A stretch of DNA of 64,000 bases from positions 1,332,530-1,396,529 of the forward strand of contig NW_008709919.1 of the NCBI RefSeq assembly GCF_000327385.1, read 5' to 3'. Made by a program: the position numbers and the translations under genes. Shown here one piece after another: positions 49,701 through 63,589 of this stretch. Under the pieces are notes generated by a model. The model was given only the letters and a program-made list of their open reading frames with translations, was not told the DNA's origin and made no database searches. This stretch comes from Lottia gigantea. Taxonomy: Eukaryota > Mollusca > Gastropoda > Lottiidae. Position 1 is the first letter of the stretch. Each line of letters starts with the position of its first letter.

Positions 49701-52700
49701 TTAAAGATGCCAATTACAAATTGTGACAAATGACGCCTTCTGTTCAATTGTATTGTTAACTTCAATGATAGTCCTCGAGTAACTTTGTCTTTCAGTTTTA
49801 GGTCATGACATGGGGTCATTATTATAAGCAAACAAAAGGCGCGGTGCAATAGAGCAACCCTGTATGCCAGCATCTGTGCATTATATTGCTTATGAAATAC
49901 CGCTTACATCTGGCGAGTGGACATATAGGTCAAGATTTAATTTTCTATTTACACGTGGTCAAGCTAAGGGTAAACAGGGTCATGGTCCAGTCTAGAGCAT
50001 TTACACAGCATTGATCGATGAAGACACATGCTAGCTTTAATTTGCTTTCGACTTCATCAAAATCAATAAGCTTAAATTAGTCGTAACAAAGGTTTTTTAA
50101 GAGTTCTAATTCTTAAATGTTGCTATTCCGTATCAGTTTCTAATTTCAGTTATATCAAAAATCAAAATTAATTTTGAAACTAAATTAATCATGCTACACA
50201 TAAAAACAATTAAACGACACGAGATTGATTTTTTTCAAACCGAGATTTAAATCTACGCAGGAAATACTTTCAGGATGATGCGAGTCATTGAGCATTCGGC
50301 ATTTAACAATCTCAATTAAAATTGGAAAATGGTTTTGTTAGATCATCTAATAGAAAGAAAGATCTAAGTAAGCAAAACATATTACAGATAGCTGTAATAG
50401 GAAAATAAACAACCGTCTTCGTAGCTTCGTCGGCTATTCGAAGTTGAATTGGAATATCAGCTTCTAAACAATATGGAATTAGTTATTTTCGTATAAAAGC
50501 ACATAAGCATTTTAAAAATTTGTTTTTACTTAGGACAATTTTCTGAATTTCGATCGACAATATTCTCAAAAGTTTTTTTTATCAACGCAGTCGAGGTGAA
50601 ACTTCAAGTACGAGCTGATATTCCAAATCATTTAGAAAAAAAATATGCTGGAAAATTCGATTTGTTATTTACCAGATTCAGACAGACATACTTTCATAGA
50701 TAATTCTTCAATGAACTTCGAATAAATCAAAATTGAACTTTAAAAATACGCATTGTCATTTGAAGCATCCTCAATTTATCTTCCAAATCAACAAAAGCCA
50801 TGATTAATGTCATATATCAACACGTGCCCAAAACAATATCCTATCTTCATTGCACGCGCAGATGTTTAAGAAGAAGGCCGAACAAAAGAAGTCGTAATTT
50901 TTTTCCCCAAAAGGAATATTAATCAAAACCCTTCTTCTTTAGATTTATCCGAGGCATTCTTTTGTTAGTGTTAGTTTTAATGACAAATCTTGAAGTAGAC
51001 TTCATTATGTATAATAAAATACACAAATAGGCTGACAAAAACTTGTTTTGTTGTTGAGATTTTTTGATCTGAGATGATTGACCGTCCTATTGTATTGAAT
51101 TGATACTTAATCAGTGAAACAGCTACAAGTAATAACTATTATCATCAGCTTTAATTTCACATTCTATGAGAATTCTACAATATGACTGTCGTGGTAAAAG
51201 GTTTTCTTAATTTTTTTTCTACATAATCCCCCATTACCTTGACGTATTGTAAACCTGATGAACACTAATGTATTTTCATTTGGTAAAAATATTAATCGTA
51301 AGAAAAAATCGAAAGTTTCATTAACTTATTTGATTTACAGATTGCATTGTTTTTACAAAGTCTTTTCCATATTATAATGGATTCTATTGGTCTAACATTG
51401 TTACTTTCAGGAAATTTAGCATTTTGGTCCGGGATGCCATAATGTCGCTTACTTTCATACACGGTAATGTGGGTTAGGCGATTAATTGAAGGAACGAGCA
51501 ATGGTAGCAATTATTGGCATCAGAGAGAGAATCTGACTGTTCGCAGTTCCCATCAGTTGCTGTAATCAACAGTTTATTACAATTTGAATCTTATAGTCGA
51601 CCTGGAAAATCGGAATCTACTTTAAGCAAACAACTTGGTCAATGTCGACTGCAACAGATTCAACGCTTTTTATCACCAGGCGACTCTAGCCCCACCTTAG
51701 GGTAAAGGGTAGTTATGATAATTATTTTAACGTTCAGCTTAAACCGATCTAGAACAAGAAGAACACTATGGGAAGAAAATAAATGTTCAATTACATACTC
51801 TCCTTGTGCATTTATTTTGCTGCGGGCTACGTAGGATGCGTGTGATCAATCACAAATTTAACGACCGTCTGCTCACCCCCGGGTGTCGTCCCAACCATGA
51901 ATTAAGGAAGTGGGAACGGCGTTCGACTGGATATAATTTACACATAAAACACACATATTTATAATCCTGGTGAAATAAAGGAAATTATACTTGACACGTG
52001 CTGTATGTGTCAGTGTTACAATAGATCCCGACTTTTAATGAGGAACTTTTCCGACCTCAGCGGTCAACTTTCTGCAAGAGGCCATGGGCAGGCGGGAATA
52101 TTGAAATAAGACAATATAATTAAGCAAATTAAATTCACAAGTTTTAAAAATCGAGTTTGAAATCAATAGAGACAATGGTACTTGAGGTTTGATGTCATGT
52201 GAAATGACAATAAGGTCTATGGAGACATGTATACAAGACTTATTCTACAAGTACATGTCACTATCTGTACCGGAAATTATAAATATTGTGGCATGTCGGT
52301 AGTCAATATGTCATATAACAGACAAATCTTTATGTGCGATCTATAGATGGATTCAAACGATATTATAGCAATATGTATGAGTATCTATATTTGTACCACT
52401 CTCGTTCTCTATTCCATAATTATATAATTCCACAAAACAAGATCACTTGGTTTGTGATATCAATACGTGGATGTAAGGCGACATCGGAATAGAGAAAATA
52501 GAAGCTTGCCACCTCTTAATATTTACATAGTCTTGGAAATCACGAAATCCCTTTAATATCCGTCAACAAATTTACTAACCGAAAAGGTATCGTGAAATGC
52601 TGTTTCATCCCTGAAATACTGCACTCATTTCGCCCAATCCGAATCACCATTATTTTTCGGAACCGCAAAGAAATCGTGCCTTGCTTGAGCTTTCAAGTGT

Positions 52701-55700
52701 ATCGAAAATATTAAACATAATTCGGTTGCATTTAAATTTCAAAATTAATTACAGTTATCTTTCAGTAATCTTTCAGAAAACATAGCTATTATCATTTCCG
52801 ACCATTGTAACCAACCAAATATAATTAAATGTGCAAAATGGCTCATCATAATCATCAGTTATAAACAAATAAATACACTTTGAAAAAATATTTCAAAATT
52901 ATTATAATCGTTTCCGAGTGGCTCAAAAAAGTCTGTTTCCATGTTGCAGGAAATTATTAGGATGTACTCTAAATACAATCAAAACTCATCACAATCCTTC
53001 TACTACAGTGAACAGATTTTTCAATAATTATTAATAACACTTAATAGTTTCCGATAGCCTTTTCAACACTATTTTAACTTGAACAAATGGTCTGAATAAA
53101 TAGCGGTATCACGACATCTATAGCTCCCTACCAATTAAATCATATTTAAGGCCTTAGATTATTTTCCCTTCATTATGTTCCAACCATCACCGTTAGACTT
53201 TTCACTATTCACAAGTCTTTGATGTAAAGCGGCATATTATGATAATAATACAGTTTTAGAATCGGCATTAAAGACTCCGATTACAAGTCGAATGGAACCA
53301 CATCTGTTCTGCCCAAATGCCCATTTTCAATTCTCTTTCGCGAGACAAACGAAACTGAAAGAAATTTATTGATTTTTAGAAGGTTTCTTGAAACCTTCAA
53401 GCCAAATTCTCACTTTTTCGCTTTTTAATCTCTCGATTCTTCACGCTCCAGACTTAAATTTCTTCGAAAGATTTTCTGCATGACGCTGTACATAGGAACA
53501 AAGGATTGCCCGCTTATTTGAATAAAGGACTGCCAATTCCATGTCGATTGTTGAAGAAATAGAGAATACAGTGAGAAGACAATAGTTCTATTAAAGAAGG
53601 CAGTTTGTAACATAACAGAACAAATGGGATAACTTAAAGAAAGATAAGGATGACAGATGTAGCTAACTAGACATTGATGCCCATACTTCAAATAAGAGAA
53701 CTAAAATTCGACACGCGCTTAAGTGGTCTTAGAAGTAACAAATAAGAGTACTTCGACAGTTTCAAAAGAATAGGGCTAAAGTCAAAAATAAAATTTGATA
53801 AATTTACTATTAAATTACAATGGCTTTGATTTATTTTGAGTTGTCGATTTTGATTTGGTTGTTAAAATTCCTTTGATAGTAGTAATGCCACCTTCAGTTT
53901 TGGACATATGTCGTGGTAAAATTGATATTATAATTCCATAAGGCATATTCAGACATCAGTTGAATAACAAAAATGTGCCTGGAAGTATGTCAATGGGACA
54001 AATTCCCAGGAGGTACTCAAGAAGCCACGTGAAATCTGTTCAAATAGGTGTTCAAATATACCTCTGTTGTCCCTTGTCCATTGTAGAGCTATCTTGGTAC
54101 TTCGAGTACATTGAAACCTAAGGGTTACTTTGTGTCCAAAACACGATTGGAAAGCCAACCTCTTATTTTGTACGTATTGTTTTGATGGTTAGTTGGAACA
54201 ACAGTACACAGTCAAGTCATACAAAAATATTTAAAATTAAAAAAAATGACAGAACTTAAAGGAACAGACCTCACTATACATGCTAAAGTATTGAAACATT
54301 AGACTACAATGGAGCATACCTGTACCTGATGAAGGTATGTTGTATGACTCATTATCATGTTAATTACAACATGTCGTGTCGAGTTTTTTTTCTAGTGAGA
54401 TAATTAAATTACTATCTATTATTTTCCATCATTAGAATTTCCTAGTTCACGTTTGAAAACATTGCGAAAAATTATTTGAAAACCCACATACATGTATTTG
54501 TTTTCTGTGAGCACTGTTGTGAAAGCGATATTAGCCTACTATGTTTCAATATTAAATTGTCTAGCATGTAGAACGCGGGGCTTTTGTTTATTGTCTCATC
54601 TGAACTACAAGATGCTTTTTCATGTCAGTCACTCCGATCTGCATCACTGACAAGGGGAATCCGAATCAATATTTACTAATGACCTATCGATTAATAACCA
54701 TAAATTAACTAATTGTTATTATTTACTTCCTTATGTACATATTATGTAACCTACAAAGCCATCTGCGATCTCATAGATCTCATAGATCGCAGTAGACAAT
54801 AACAAATCCATCGACTGAAAAAGCGTAATTTTTCTCTTGTTAGGATATGCCGATATGTCCTAATCAAACACAAAAAGACGTCTTAGATAGAGAATGTATC
54901 ATTTGAAAGATTTGGCTGAAACCCGATGTAGTGTAGCACATCCACATTACTCAAGAATAAGTTTTTTAACCTTATATATTCAGATCTACATGGGATGCTT
55001 ACCTCAAATGACCTAAGAACACATGCTTGAACGTAAAATAATACTAAATACATTGCATACACCATTAACTAAAAGTTAATTTAGGTCTAAGTGTATTATT
55101 GTTTCAAAACATAATATGTGTGAAAAGCTTTTAAAAAACACTTTAACAATCATTATACGCATTTAATACACCGTAATGGTTATATTTGCAGCCTACATCG
55201 ACCCATATGAAGCATTATATAACATTACATTTTATTTCATTATGTCAAAGATAAATAAACAGATAAAGATTAATTAATGACTAATTAAAGGGTTAATATC
55301 ACTTACCAGATGACCTACTCAACGAGGGTTAAATATATTATATTACTAACTAATCACTATTAAGTCTTATTATTTTAAACTTAAGTCTTTTTATTTGAAA
55401 TCTTGATCTTAACCAAATACAGATTTAAGAGATATAAATTGCTACAGTGTGCGAGGAAATAGACTCAACAACATAAAAGCATCTTTGTTGCAGAAATCTT
55501 AGATTTTGATAGAAGTTTATTGCTAAATTAACGTAGTATCGATGGCATTGTTTATAAAGATTCCCCACTTAATGTGTAAACATGAGATGGATTTCATGTT
55601 ATTCAGCATATCATGTTTCATGATGCCCACTCTTTGAAATCACAATATTTTATGAGTCACTGGTTTCAAGCGTCTTCTTGCTATTGATTTTGTCCCCAAT

Positions 55701-58184
55701 GCGATATCTGGTCAGACTGTACAGAGTGTCAGCATACAGTGATATGGAACAATAACACGTGCCACCATACCAATAAAGTTCAAACTTATTATCACAAATT
55801 TGATTATAAAACCAGACAATAGCCAATTTCCAGAAGTATAATTATATGAAGACTGACACTGCATTGTGTGAAGTACTTATGGAATGATATACTAGATCTC
55901 ATCTTCCACAACTTTTTGCGGATACACAGTCTTCGTCGGGAAAGCCTTTTTGAAAATGTGGTTTACTTTTCAATATTAGACTCAAGGCGTAAGTAAGTGA
56001 ACAGAACGAGGGGAGGGGGGTTTCCAGAATATTTATGGATACTTAAATCAAACATGGACATCATAAACTATATGGGACTCTCCAAAATGACAATCTCATG
56101 GCTAGAGTGGTATAAAGGGGGGGGGGGGGATGTTCTGTATAGCTGTCAGCATCATCCAACGTACATGGATCAAATATGCTACAGATGGAGCATACTTCTA
56201 CAAGATGCCTTTTGTCTTGGACACAAGGAAATGCGTAGGTGGCATCTATGGTGAAAATGCTCTGTATAGTTGTGGACATCCTCTGGAGCAAGGCACCAGT
56301 AAAATTGTAAGAAGAACACATGCTGACGACCCTCAGTAAACCGTCAGTTAGTATTTGTTACATCATGAAGATAGGAAGATGATTCTGTACAGACTGTAAT
56401 CTAATGACATTTAACAATTACCAGTATATACGATAAAAGATAAGCTATCTAAATAATAAATGATTTTAACGTACACTCTGACATGAACCTTATCGCTTAG
56501 CTTCTAAAGAGTCCGAGGATATAGCATACATGTATGAAATTTCCTTTTTTCTGCTTCTGAATGGACTAATCACAACGAGCAACACCATGCACTTGGTGAT
56601 ATATAATCAAAAGTAGCAGCATTAGCCCACAATTTCCGATTTTCAACTAACAAGTGTTACCAAGTGTTCAGTTGGTTTTGTTTAGCCATTAACAACCATA
56701 CCATAACTGCCATTTTACAATTTTTGTTGTAAATTAAATTATGGAGAAATTGAAACTATGAGTAGCATTGATGGTGTCAACGGCCCTTGAGGTGTATAAA
56801 AATCACAAAAACGGCATCCATACAAACATGTATAACGTTTAACACCAAGAAGTCTGATTCTCGGACTCTTGTCTATACCAGTAGCCATAATACGTATAAT
56901 TCGTCACGTGTTCCCTCAATTGCCAGATGTCCTAAGTTAATGATGGTGGCTGTAACACCATAATTTTATGAACACCACAGGGTATTGCCTTTGTTCATTA
57001 TAATTTGTAAATTATATCATATAAAATTCTGGATTGTTTGGAAAACGTTAAGTGACTTATTTAATACTGGTAATTTTAGAACTTAACCCTTCTGATGATA
57101 TTAATTCCATAAACTTCATAAGGCCTAAATTATGATATGAAAATTGGGTTTTACATCTTGAGGGTTTACGTTAGGCTGATGAAAACAGACGACGTCATGT
57201 ATTGTGTCATGACTGATATCTTGACAGGCAGTGGAGTTATCCTTCTTATTTTCGATTTTTAACAGTCGATGGAATCACACCAGCAGCACACGAGCTTCGA
57301 TTTTCTGTCCGATCTAAACGACATCTTTCCCTTGCCAGACCCTCCGAGCTTCATCACAGACAAGGGAAAAGAGATTTGGAAGGAAAATTCGGAAGTGTCA
57401 TTACCATCTCTGTCAGGATGACAGTCATTGACTTGTTAGGCGACAATGGCTTTTTTTAGCACATTATGAGGTAAATGGCGATGATTATCCATTAGTGTGA
57501 TAAATATGTCAGAAAAACATTATTAAAACATTAAGATGTTAATCACCGATAATGTCATAGATTCACACGATAGGTCATAATCAACACAATGTAGTCGAAA
57601 TAATTACACCGTTGACTTAATTTCATATAAATCTTGAATCATATGCTACCACTAACACAAAGGTTTGATATATAATACTGCATAATACAGAATGTGTCAA
57701 TTTTCACCGATATTGGTGCTGCATCTACCAGCTTAACTGACGAAATTTGCACTAGTTTTTGGAAACAATTGAACCTATTCAATGATATGGCATGGAACCG
57801 ATATCATTATCATTCAACGAAAAGAAATCAAATTTAAGCTTAACACCCTAAATTTCGGACCTTAAATTGACTGAGAAACATTCATAGAATGTGATTCAAA
57901 AATTATTTTAATTTTGCACAAGAAATCATTTTTCATATTCAACTGTCGAGAGATATTATAAGATGCAAGGCAACAAAATTACATTCCGAATCTATATTAT
58001 ATGGGATTTTAAAAACTGCACACTTCGTTTAAAAATGGAATGTATTTCTGAATTAACATATTTTGCATCATTCTGATGATAATATTGGTTAATTAATTGT
58101 GATGTCAAGTTCTTTTTCTACTATGTGGTAATTAGAATTACCTATTAAGATATTTGTAACAAATCAAAACTTACCCTCTTCCAT
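46790..58184 (-). CDS. Gene F: sushi-like outer domain, TM and PPxY-rich tail, 372 aa
   Basis: Five exons: 58175-58184 (MEE plus G), 49067-49231, 48187-48349, 47205-47963, 46790-46811. Introns are GT-AG, phases 1, 1, 2, 2, total 1119 bases. The outer part has one short sushi-like unit with C6, C33, C43, W49 and C56. The membrane helix is at about 76-100 (TIIIIVWVLGGVLLFSLLIL), then a basic stop (ARHKGGARRPRRR). The 270-residue tail is Ser/Arg/Pro-rich and probably disordered. It has DNPAF (129-133), two PPxY motifs (PPTY 152-155, PPPY 207-210) that typically bind WW domains of NEDD4-type ubiquitin ligases, and ends RLEIEYF. The 10-base first exon is supported by a TATA box about 200 bases upstream and by phase, but it leaves the protein without a signal peptide. 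Intron 1 is about 8.9 kb. The membrane exon has a tandem CAGCAG acceptor. Confidence 0.8.
48763..48843. repeat. Direct repeat, left copy, beside the sushi exon of gene F
   Basis: About 80 bases including TATTTTATGATTTTTTGAAA, GCAACAATGG-like and CCCAAATCAAGACCAA. A matching copy lies at 49550-49630 in the same orientation, on the other side of the sushi exon (49067-49231). Confidence 0.75.
49550..49630. repeat. Direct repeat, right copy, beside the sushi exon of gene F
   Basis: Same repeat as 48763-48843, about 785 bases away and in the same orientation, with perhaps 15 percent differences. The pair brackets exactly one coding exon. Confidence 0.75.
54575..54680 (-). repeat. SINE core fragment
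   Basis: Shares the CATGTCAGTCACTCCGATCT and GCATCACTGACAAGGGGAA block with the SINE-like copies at 24325-24565 and 61040-61225. The tRNA-like head is not evident, so this is probably a 5'-truncated or old copy. Confidence 0.5.
57290..57385 (-). repeat. SINE core fragment
   Basis: Contains CCTCCGAGCTTCATCACAGA followed by CAAGGGAA, matching the core of the other SINE-like copies. It is short and diverged. Confidence 0.4.
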
Positions 58185-58383
58185 ATTGTCATCGATAGTA
58201 AAAGAATATTCCTGTTTAAATTGTTACATTCAGTATGATGTTGAAACGACGTGTGCTTTAATAATCTGATAACGACAGTGTGATGGATAATAGTTTTATC
58301 CTTTACAACACTCTTCACTTGATAACACGCTCTCTGATTGGTGCTCACTCAACTAGAACTAGATGGGCATTAACCGCCAATTC

Positions 58384-58391
58384 TATTTATA
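58384..58391 (-). promoter_or_regulatory. TATA box of gene F
   Basis: TATAAATA on the minus strand, about 200 bases upstream of the gene F start codon at 58182-58184. That leaves room for a transcription start near 58360 and a leader of about 175 bases. Position and sequence are both typical. Confidence 0.55.
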
Positions 58392-59169
58392 GATCTAACG
58401 GACGGCTGCTCATTTTTGACAGACGATTCGGATGATGTCATTCAATTAAATTTGCCTTGATAAGACGAAAGTAGTGTTTCTTCTTTGTTAAACTAGAGAG
58501 TTAAAATTAAGTATGATTCATATAGTAGACAATTCAATCAACACTGATCAACCTTGTTTGATTTCATCAATTTTAATTTGTTATATTTTGATAGCTTGGT
58601 TTAGATTTATAAATAAATGTCCGTTTATTACTCGTTAATATTATTTTGCTTAAATTAGCGATTTGTCATGTGAAACCCAAGGCCATCATTTTCCTAACAA
58701 AGAAACAATTTTTTTAACATTTTGGATGCCGAATCAAATATATGAAAGTTATAATAATTTCCACTCCTTTTTTGTTGTATTTTTTGAATTAACGGTCCAA
58801 TCCTGAATTGAGGCAAGTGTAAAGCGTATGTTAAGACTATGTTTTCAGTACAAGTGCAATTATTCTTATTTTTCTTGAAATTTCACCCAAGGAAATAATA
58901 TATCATATTTTCCTAACTTTAAAATTGTTTCTTATTAAATCTTTACTTTGAGCTCTCATGAGACTGTATTCTCATCCTCATCCAAAACTACAATTCCTGT
59001 CTTCAGGAACGTAGAACGTAAAACTCCATTTCATTTCGGTTCATGAAGGGCATGAATTGATCGCTCAAAAACATTTTGTATTTGTATAATTTGTATATAT
59101 GTAAATTGTATAATGTAAGCTCGATTAGTGAAAATGAAAAACTTCAATCAATTACAAATTGCACTTCAA

Positions 59170-59255
59170 ATCATCATCACCATCACCACTATCACCACCA
59201 TCACTATCACCACCATCACTATCACCACCACCATCACCACCATCATCATCATCAT
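59170..59255 (+). repeat. CAC/CAT trinucleotide microsatellite
   Basis: About 28 triplets of CAC, CAT and TAT. It would read as a His/Tyr run on the plus strand, but no gene surrounds it. Confidence 0.95.
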
Positions 59256-60289
59256 GTGTTCTGAACACTGTTTAAGCACGTGATGCAAAAATTGTTTAGA
59301 AACAATTTAAAAAAAAAAACCGGCTTTAAGGTTAACAGTATTTACTTTAATCCGCACCTCCTGATTTCATTATATACTGGATAATCCGGTTTAAGTAGTC
59401 TTAAAGGATTTTCAGGAAGTGCCAACTTACCTGTAAAGACGATATAAGAATAAAAACAAACAGAGTGACGTTGATTCCAATGATTATGATTTAGATATCA
59501 GAGAAGAGTTATATTGTAATAAATACCGAGATATACATTTGAAATTGATAAAGGAAAACCATGAACTTGTTAAAAAGTTTGATTAGATCCTTGGATCGAA
59601 ACCTTCGCACTCACATGGTCTCAAATACACCATCTCCAGGTACCCCTTCACCAACCGTAAACAAAATGAGATACTTATGTGTTCTTTGATGGTTCTGATA
59701 GTACTGCTTTTGGCTTGAAAATAGGGTTCTAAAAATATTATTATACATTTAGCCATGATCATCTTGCTCAATTTAAAGCCTAATCTAATTTTTGGCACCT
59801 CTGCAGAAAAACAGCATTGTAGTCAAACCAAAATATTTATTTTAAGGTATACAATGCACATGAAATATATTCGCAATGATGTACATGTATTTGATCCCGG
59901 TCTTTCTGGGTTCTCCAAAATTTACATGTTGCGTTCCCTAGCTCTTATAAGGGCCCAGTAACCTCAGCATTACATCTTGCAATTTCTTTAATAGTTATCA
60001 CCACAAAGGCGACATCAATATTTTTAATGGCAATATGAGGTTTGATAAATGAAGAAATAATAATACTATGTCACAAGAAATGATATTAAAAGAAATGAAG
60101 TATTAGAAAATGAATAGAAATACACAAGATAACTAAACTAATGGTGTAATAATACACCATCTTGCATTACCTTTTTTTCATTAAAACTTCATAGCCAGGT
60201 ACATGGGTATTATTATATAGCCATTTGTCAAAATTATGTCATTTGTGCAATTTGTTTAGCGCTTTAATCATTGTAAAAAATGCTTTTAA

Positions 60290-60730
60290 CTCGCTGTTCA
60301 ACTCGACACAAAGAATAAAATTTATCATCTTTTTTTCCAGTTCTTGACACAGATTAATATTTGAGGCAAGTTGAAGTTTTTAAAAGATGTTTTACGCAAA
60401 TTTAATCTATCAATTTTGCAATGAAATGAATTTCAATAATCTTCTTTGGACGACTTTTGAAATGTTATTATATCTAACTTACGAATGTATTTGTTGTGGG
60501 TGCATGTAATTTTAAGGCTTCTCTAAGCACTGAATTGTGAATAACTCGCCACACAACTCATCACAAAGGGTAAAATTATCATCTTTTTTCTAATTCTTGA
60601 TATTTGAGGCAAGTTGAATTTTTTTAAACGATGTTTTACGCAGATGTAATCAATCAACTTCGCAATTTAATTAATTTCAATAATCTTCTTTGGAAGAATT
60701 TCTTAATTTTATTATATCTCTTATGAATAT
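60290..60730. repeat. Tandem duplication, unit about 255 bases, two copies
   Basis: Both halves contain, in order, ATTTATCATC-TTTTTT, TATTTGAGGCAAGTTGAA, GATGTTTTACGCA, AATTTCAATAATCTTCTTTG and TTATTATATCT. The copies start near 60291 and 60548 and have diverged noticeably. Confidence 0.8.
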
Positions 60731-61039
60731 AGTATTTTCGTTGCCAATATTTGATGTGGATGCAACGGAACCGACATGGTTTTCATCTAATTTAAAGTAG
60801 ATGTCCGATTATGTTGCGGTTTTACTTAGTAGATAATTCGGATAAATTCACAGGGAGAATGAACTGTAGTGAAATTAAGTTTTACACCTTGTGGTTCTGT
60901 ACCTTATTTCGCCAGCAAGCGACAGGACAAGCAACACCAGACAGGATGTAGAGAGGATCACAACAGCGGCATGGGCATGCTCTTTTACTGATGAGGAATT
61001 GTTAATATATAGTATTATACAATGCCAAGTTTCATTTAC

Positions 61040-61225
61040 TCTTCCAAACGACTAAGCGCTTTTCTATTTCAATGTCTCAGACTTACATCACTGACAGAAG
61101 GGAACCGAGTAGAAAACCCCAACAGTACCATTTAGACCTAAGTCAGGATCGAACCCTAGACTTTCAGATTAGCAGCAGGAAACCAAACACTGACCATTGC
61201 TGACCACTATACGGTCATTAGAAAA
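61040..61225 (-). repeat. tRNA-derived SINE
   Basis: On the minus strand there is a B box GGTTCGATCC (about 61146-61155) preceded by an A-box-like TAGTGGTCAGCAATGG. The same core block as the gene B intronic copy follows, at about 61060-61110. Confidence 0.65.
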
Positions 61226-63589
61226 TACAAATAGTGAAACAATTGCAATTATCCAGTGATTATTCAAACAGAGGGATATTAGTGAAAGAAGGAAGGAAAT
61301 GAGAGCCTGACGTATTGATTAACTGTATGTAAGTTATAGATGGACAGATGCCGTGATGGTGAACAGCCCTCCCTCCCATCTGGCTATATTCTACAACTTC
61401 TAACATCAGCATGATTCATCATAATTATACAGTCAACAATGCATGTCGCTTAACCAAATGAAATTATAATATTAAAGTCACACTGTGTTGATGTGTTTGG
61501 TTATGTAAATGTTGCATTGTGATGTATCATTAATTTCTGATTATGTATCATTATACAGTTTGAATTTTCATTATTTACATTGTATAATGTATATTTATAT
61601 TTTGGCGTAAATACTGAGGGTTAATAATTTTTTTTACGCTTCACTTCGCCCTGTTTCTTAAAAGTTTACAAATGTTTTGAATTTTGTTTTGTTTTGGTTG
61701 TCTTGTTAATGTAAAGGTAGATATGCAAATTGTGCATTTCAAAGACGAACTGGTAGCTGTTTTAAGTCATCATAGAACTTGTGATAAACGCTCCTATCCA
61801 AGACTTGTAAAGTCACCTGAACAATAAATTCCATATAATGTAATTTCTTAAAACAAATCATAAATATCGAAATTGTGCCATTGGTTGAAAGCTGGAGATT
61901 TCGGTCGATTTATTATTAACACTATATGTTATTTTACGAATATTTGTTCTTACATTTTCCCATGTTTATAGACTACAAATTGCTATATTGAACATTTATT
62001 CCTTCTTTCTTTCTTCCCTCAAGTAATTTATGTCAATTTTGGATAATGTCAGGCATAATTAAATACCAAACTAACAGTTGATGTAAATTAATGTGTAAAA
62101 TAATGATATCCTGTGTAAATGAGACAAGATTGATATTATAATGGGAACAGTGTACGATATCACTTTAAGATAAACTGATATCAGAGAATCTATCAACTGC
62201 CTCTGATTATTCACAGCGTAATCTGTTCTCATATTAACATCACAAATGTTTTAAACAAATTTCCTTTCTTTGATAACTTTATCATACCACTTTCTATTGT
62301 GATGACCCGTTTACAATGGGTAACGGATAAAAAATGTAACCGATAAAAACCATCAATGCATAAATTTGGATAGTTGCTAAAAGAAAAGACAGAATTTTAA
62401 TTGTTAGCGTAACGTCCCAATCAATCTGAATAATTTCTATTATTTTGTAAGATCATATATGTGCTACGTGTACGAGGTATTTAGCTGTAAAGTAAAGTCA
62501 TGGCATAGATAAAGGGTTTGTTCAGCAGTGAGGAATTCGAGGATGCCAAAAAACCCTAAGAGTTAAAACGGTTAATGTTTAGACTAAGTCACAAAAGATG
62601 ATGCTATGGTTACAAGTCAGTATGCGTGAAGGCTTTACAACTATAATGGATCCAGCGAAAATAGCAAGCTTGTCAGGTAGACGAATTTATGGTATCTAGT
62701 CTTGCTTTAGTTGGGTGCATTCGAAAAGAAAATATTCATCCAATTCGAATATAAAACGTTTCCTTGCTTCAGTCAACCACAGGAGTATGGACATGACTGA
62801 ATATGAAACAGGGTTTCGTTTTTTAAATTACTGAAGTAATCCAGAAACTGTCAGTAATTTGCTCTCTCTTATTGAATATACACAAATGAAATCAAAAATC
62901 TATGCAGAAACCTCGGAAAAAATCTCGGACATGATCTCAAAATCTCAACCCATCAAATGGAATAACAACTTGTTAATAAATCATTTTTATCGATAATGCT
63001 GAGGAAATAAAAATCTGTTTATAAATATTTCACACATCTAACAAAATATAAATAAAAATCTGATTAATTTATCAATAAATAATATAGGGCAGTGGATTGA
63101 AGATGGCAGGCGAACATAATTATTCAACACAGTAATTGAATTGATAACTTTGAAATACTTATTTGGTCGCTCAGAATTAGCAGAAATACAAGTGATTTTA
63201 CGCATCACTTATGATATACAATATAACACATATTACTTTGTATTCAAACAATGCAACATACATGTATGTTGATGTTCTATAATAGTGAATACAGATTCAA
63301 AATACTGTATCTCAATGTACATATAATGCAACACTCAATGATTGGTAGATATATACAATGCAACACAATAATAAATGTGCAGCACATAAAGTTATGTATA
63401 ATATTTAATGCTACAAACCAATTATTCATAAATGTAACCTGCAATGCAACACTTAGTATGTACAAATACACACATTGCAAAACATCAGTAATGTAAGAAT
63501 ACAATACAACACAGGTCTAAGGATTCAAAAATACACAAAACACAACACACATTAGAGTAAATATAAACAACTAGATATACATGATTTAA

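Larger units (their letters stand above)
49232..58174. other. Long first intron of gene F
   Basis: About 8.9 kb. It contains a SINE-like core at 54575-54680, another at 57290-57385, a small palindrome CTGCGATCT...AGATCGCAG near 54763-54793, and a GC-richer patch at 56000-56340 with a run of ten G. That patch is open on both strands for about 80 codons but has no recognised domain. No coding exon of gene F is seen in it. Confidence 0.5.

Noticed and set aside
56061-56339. Overlapping frames on both strands near a ten-G run, with Cys-containing text such as GENALYSCGHPLEQG
   Set aside because: Looked briefly like a sushi fragment but the Cys spacing does not fit, both strands are open and no splice signals frame it.
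59076-59264. His-rich plus-strand frame
   Set aside because: It is a CAC/CAT microsatellite read in frame, with no gene around it.
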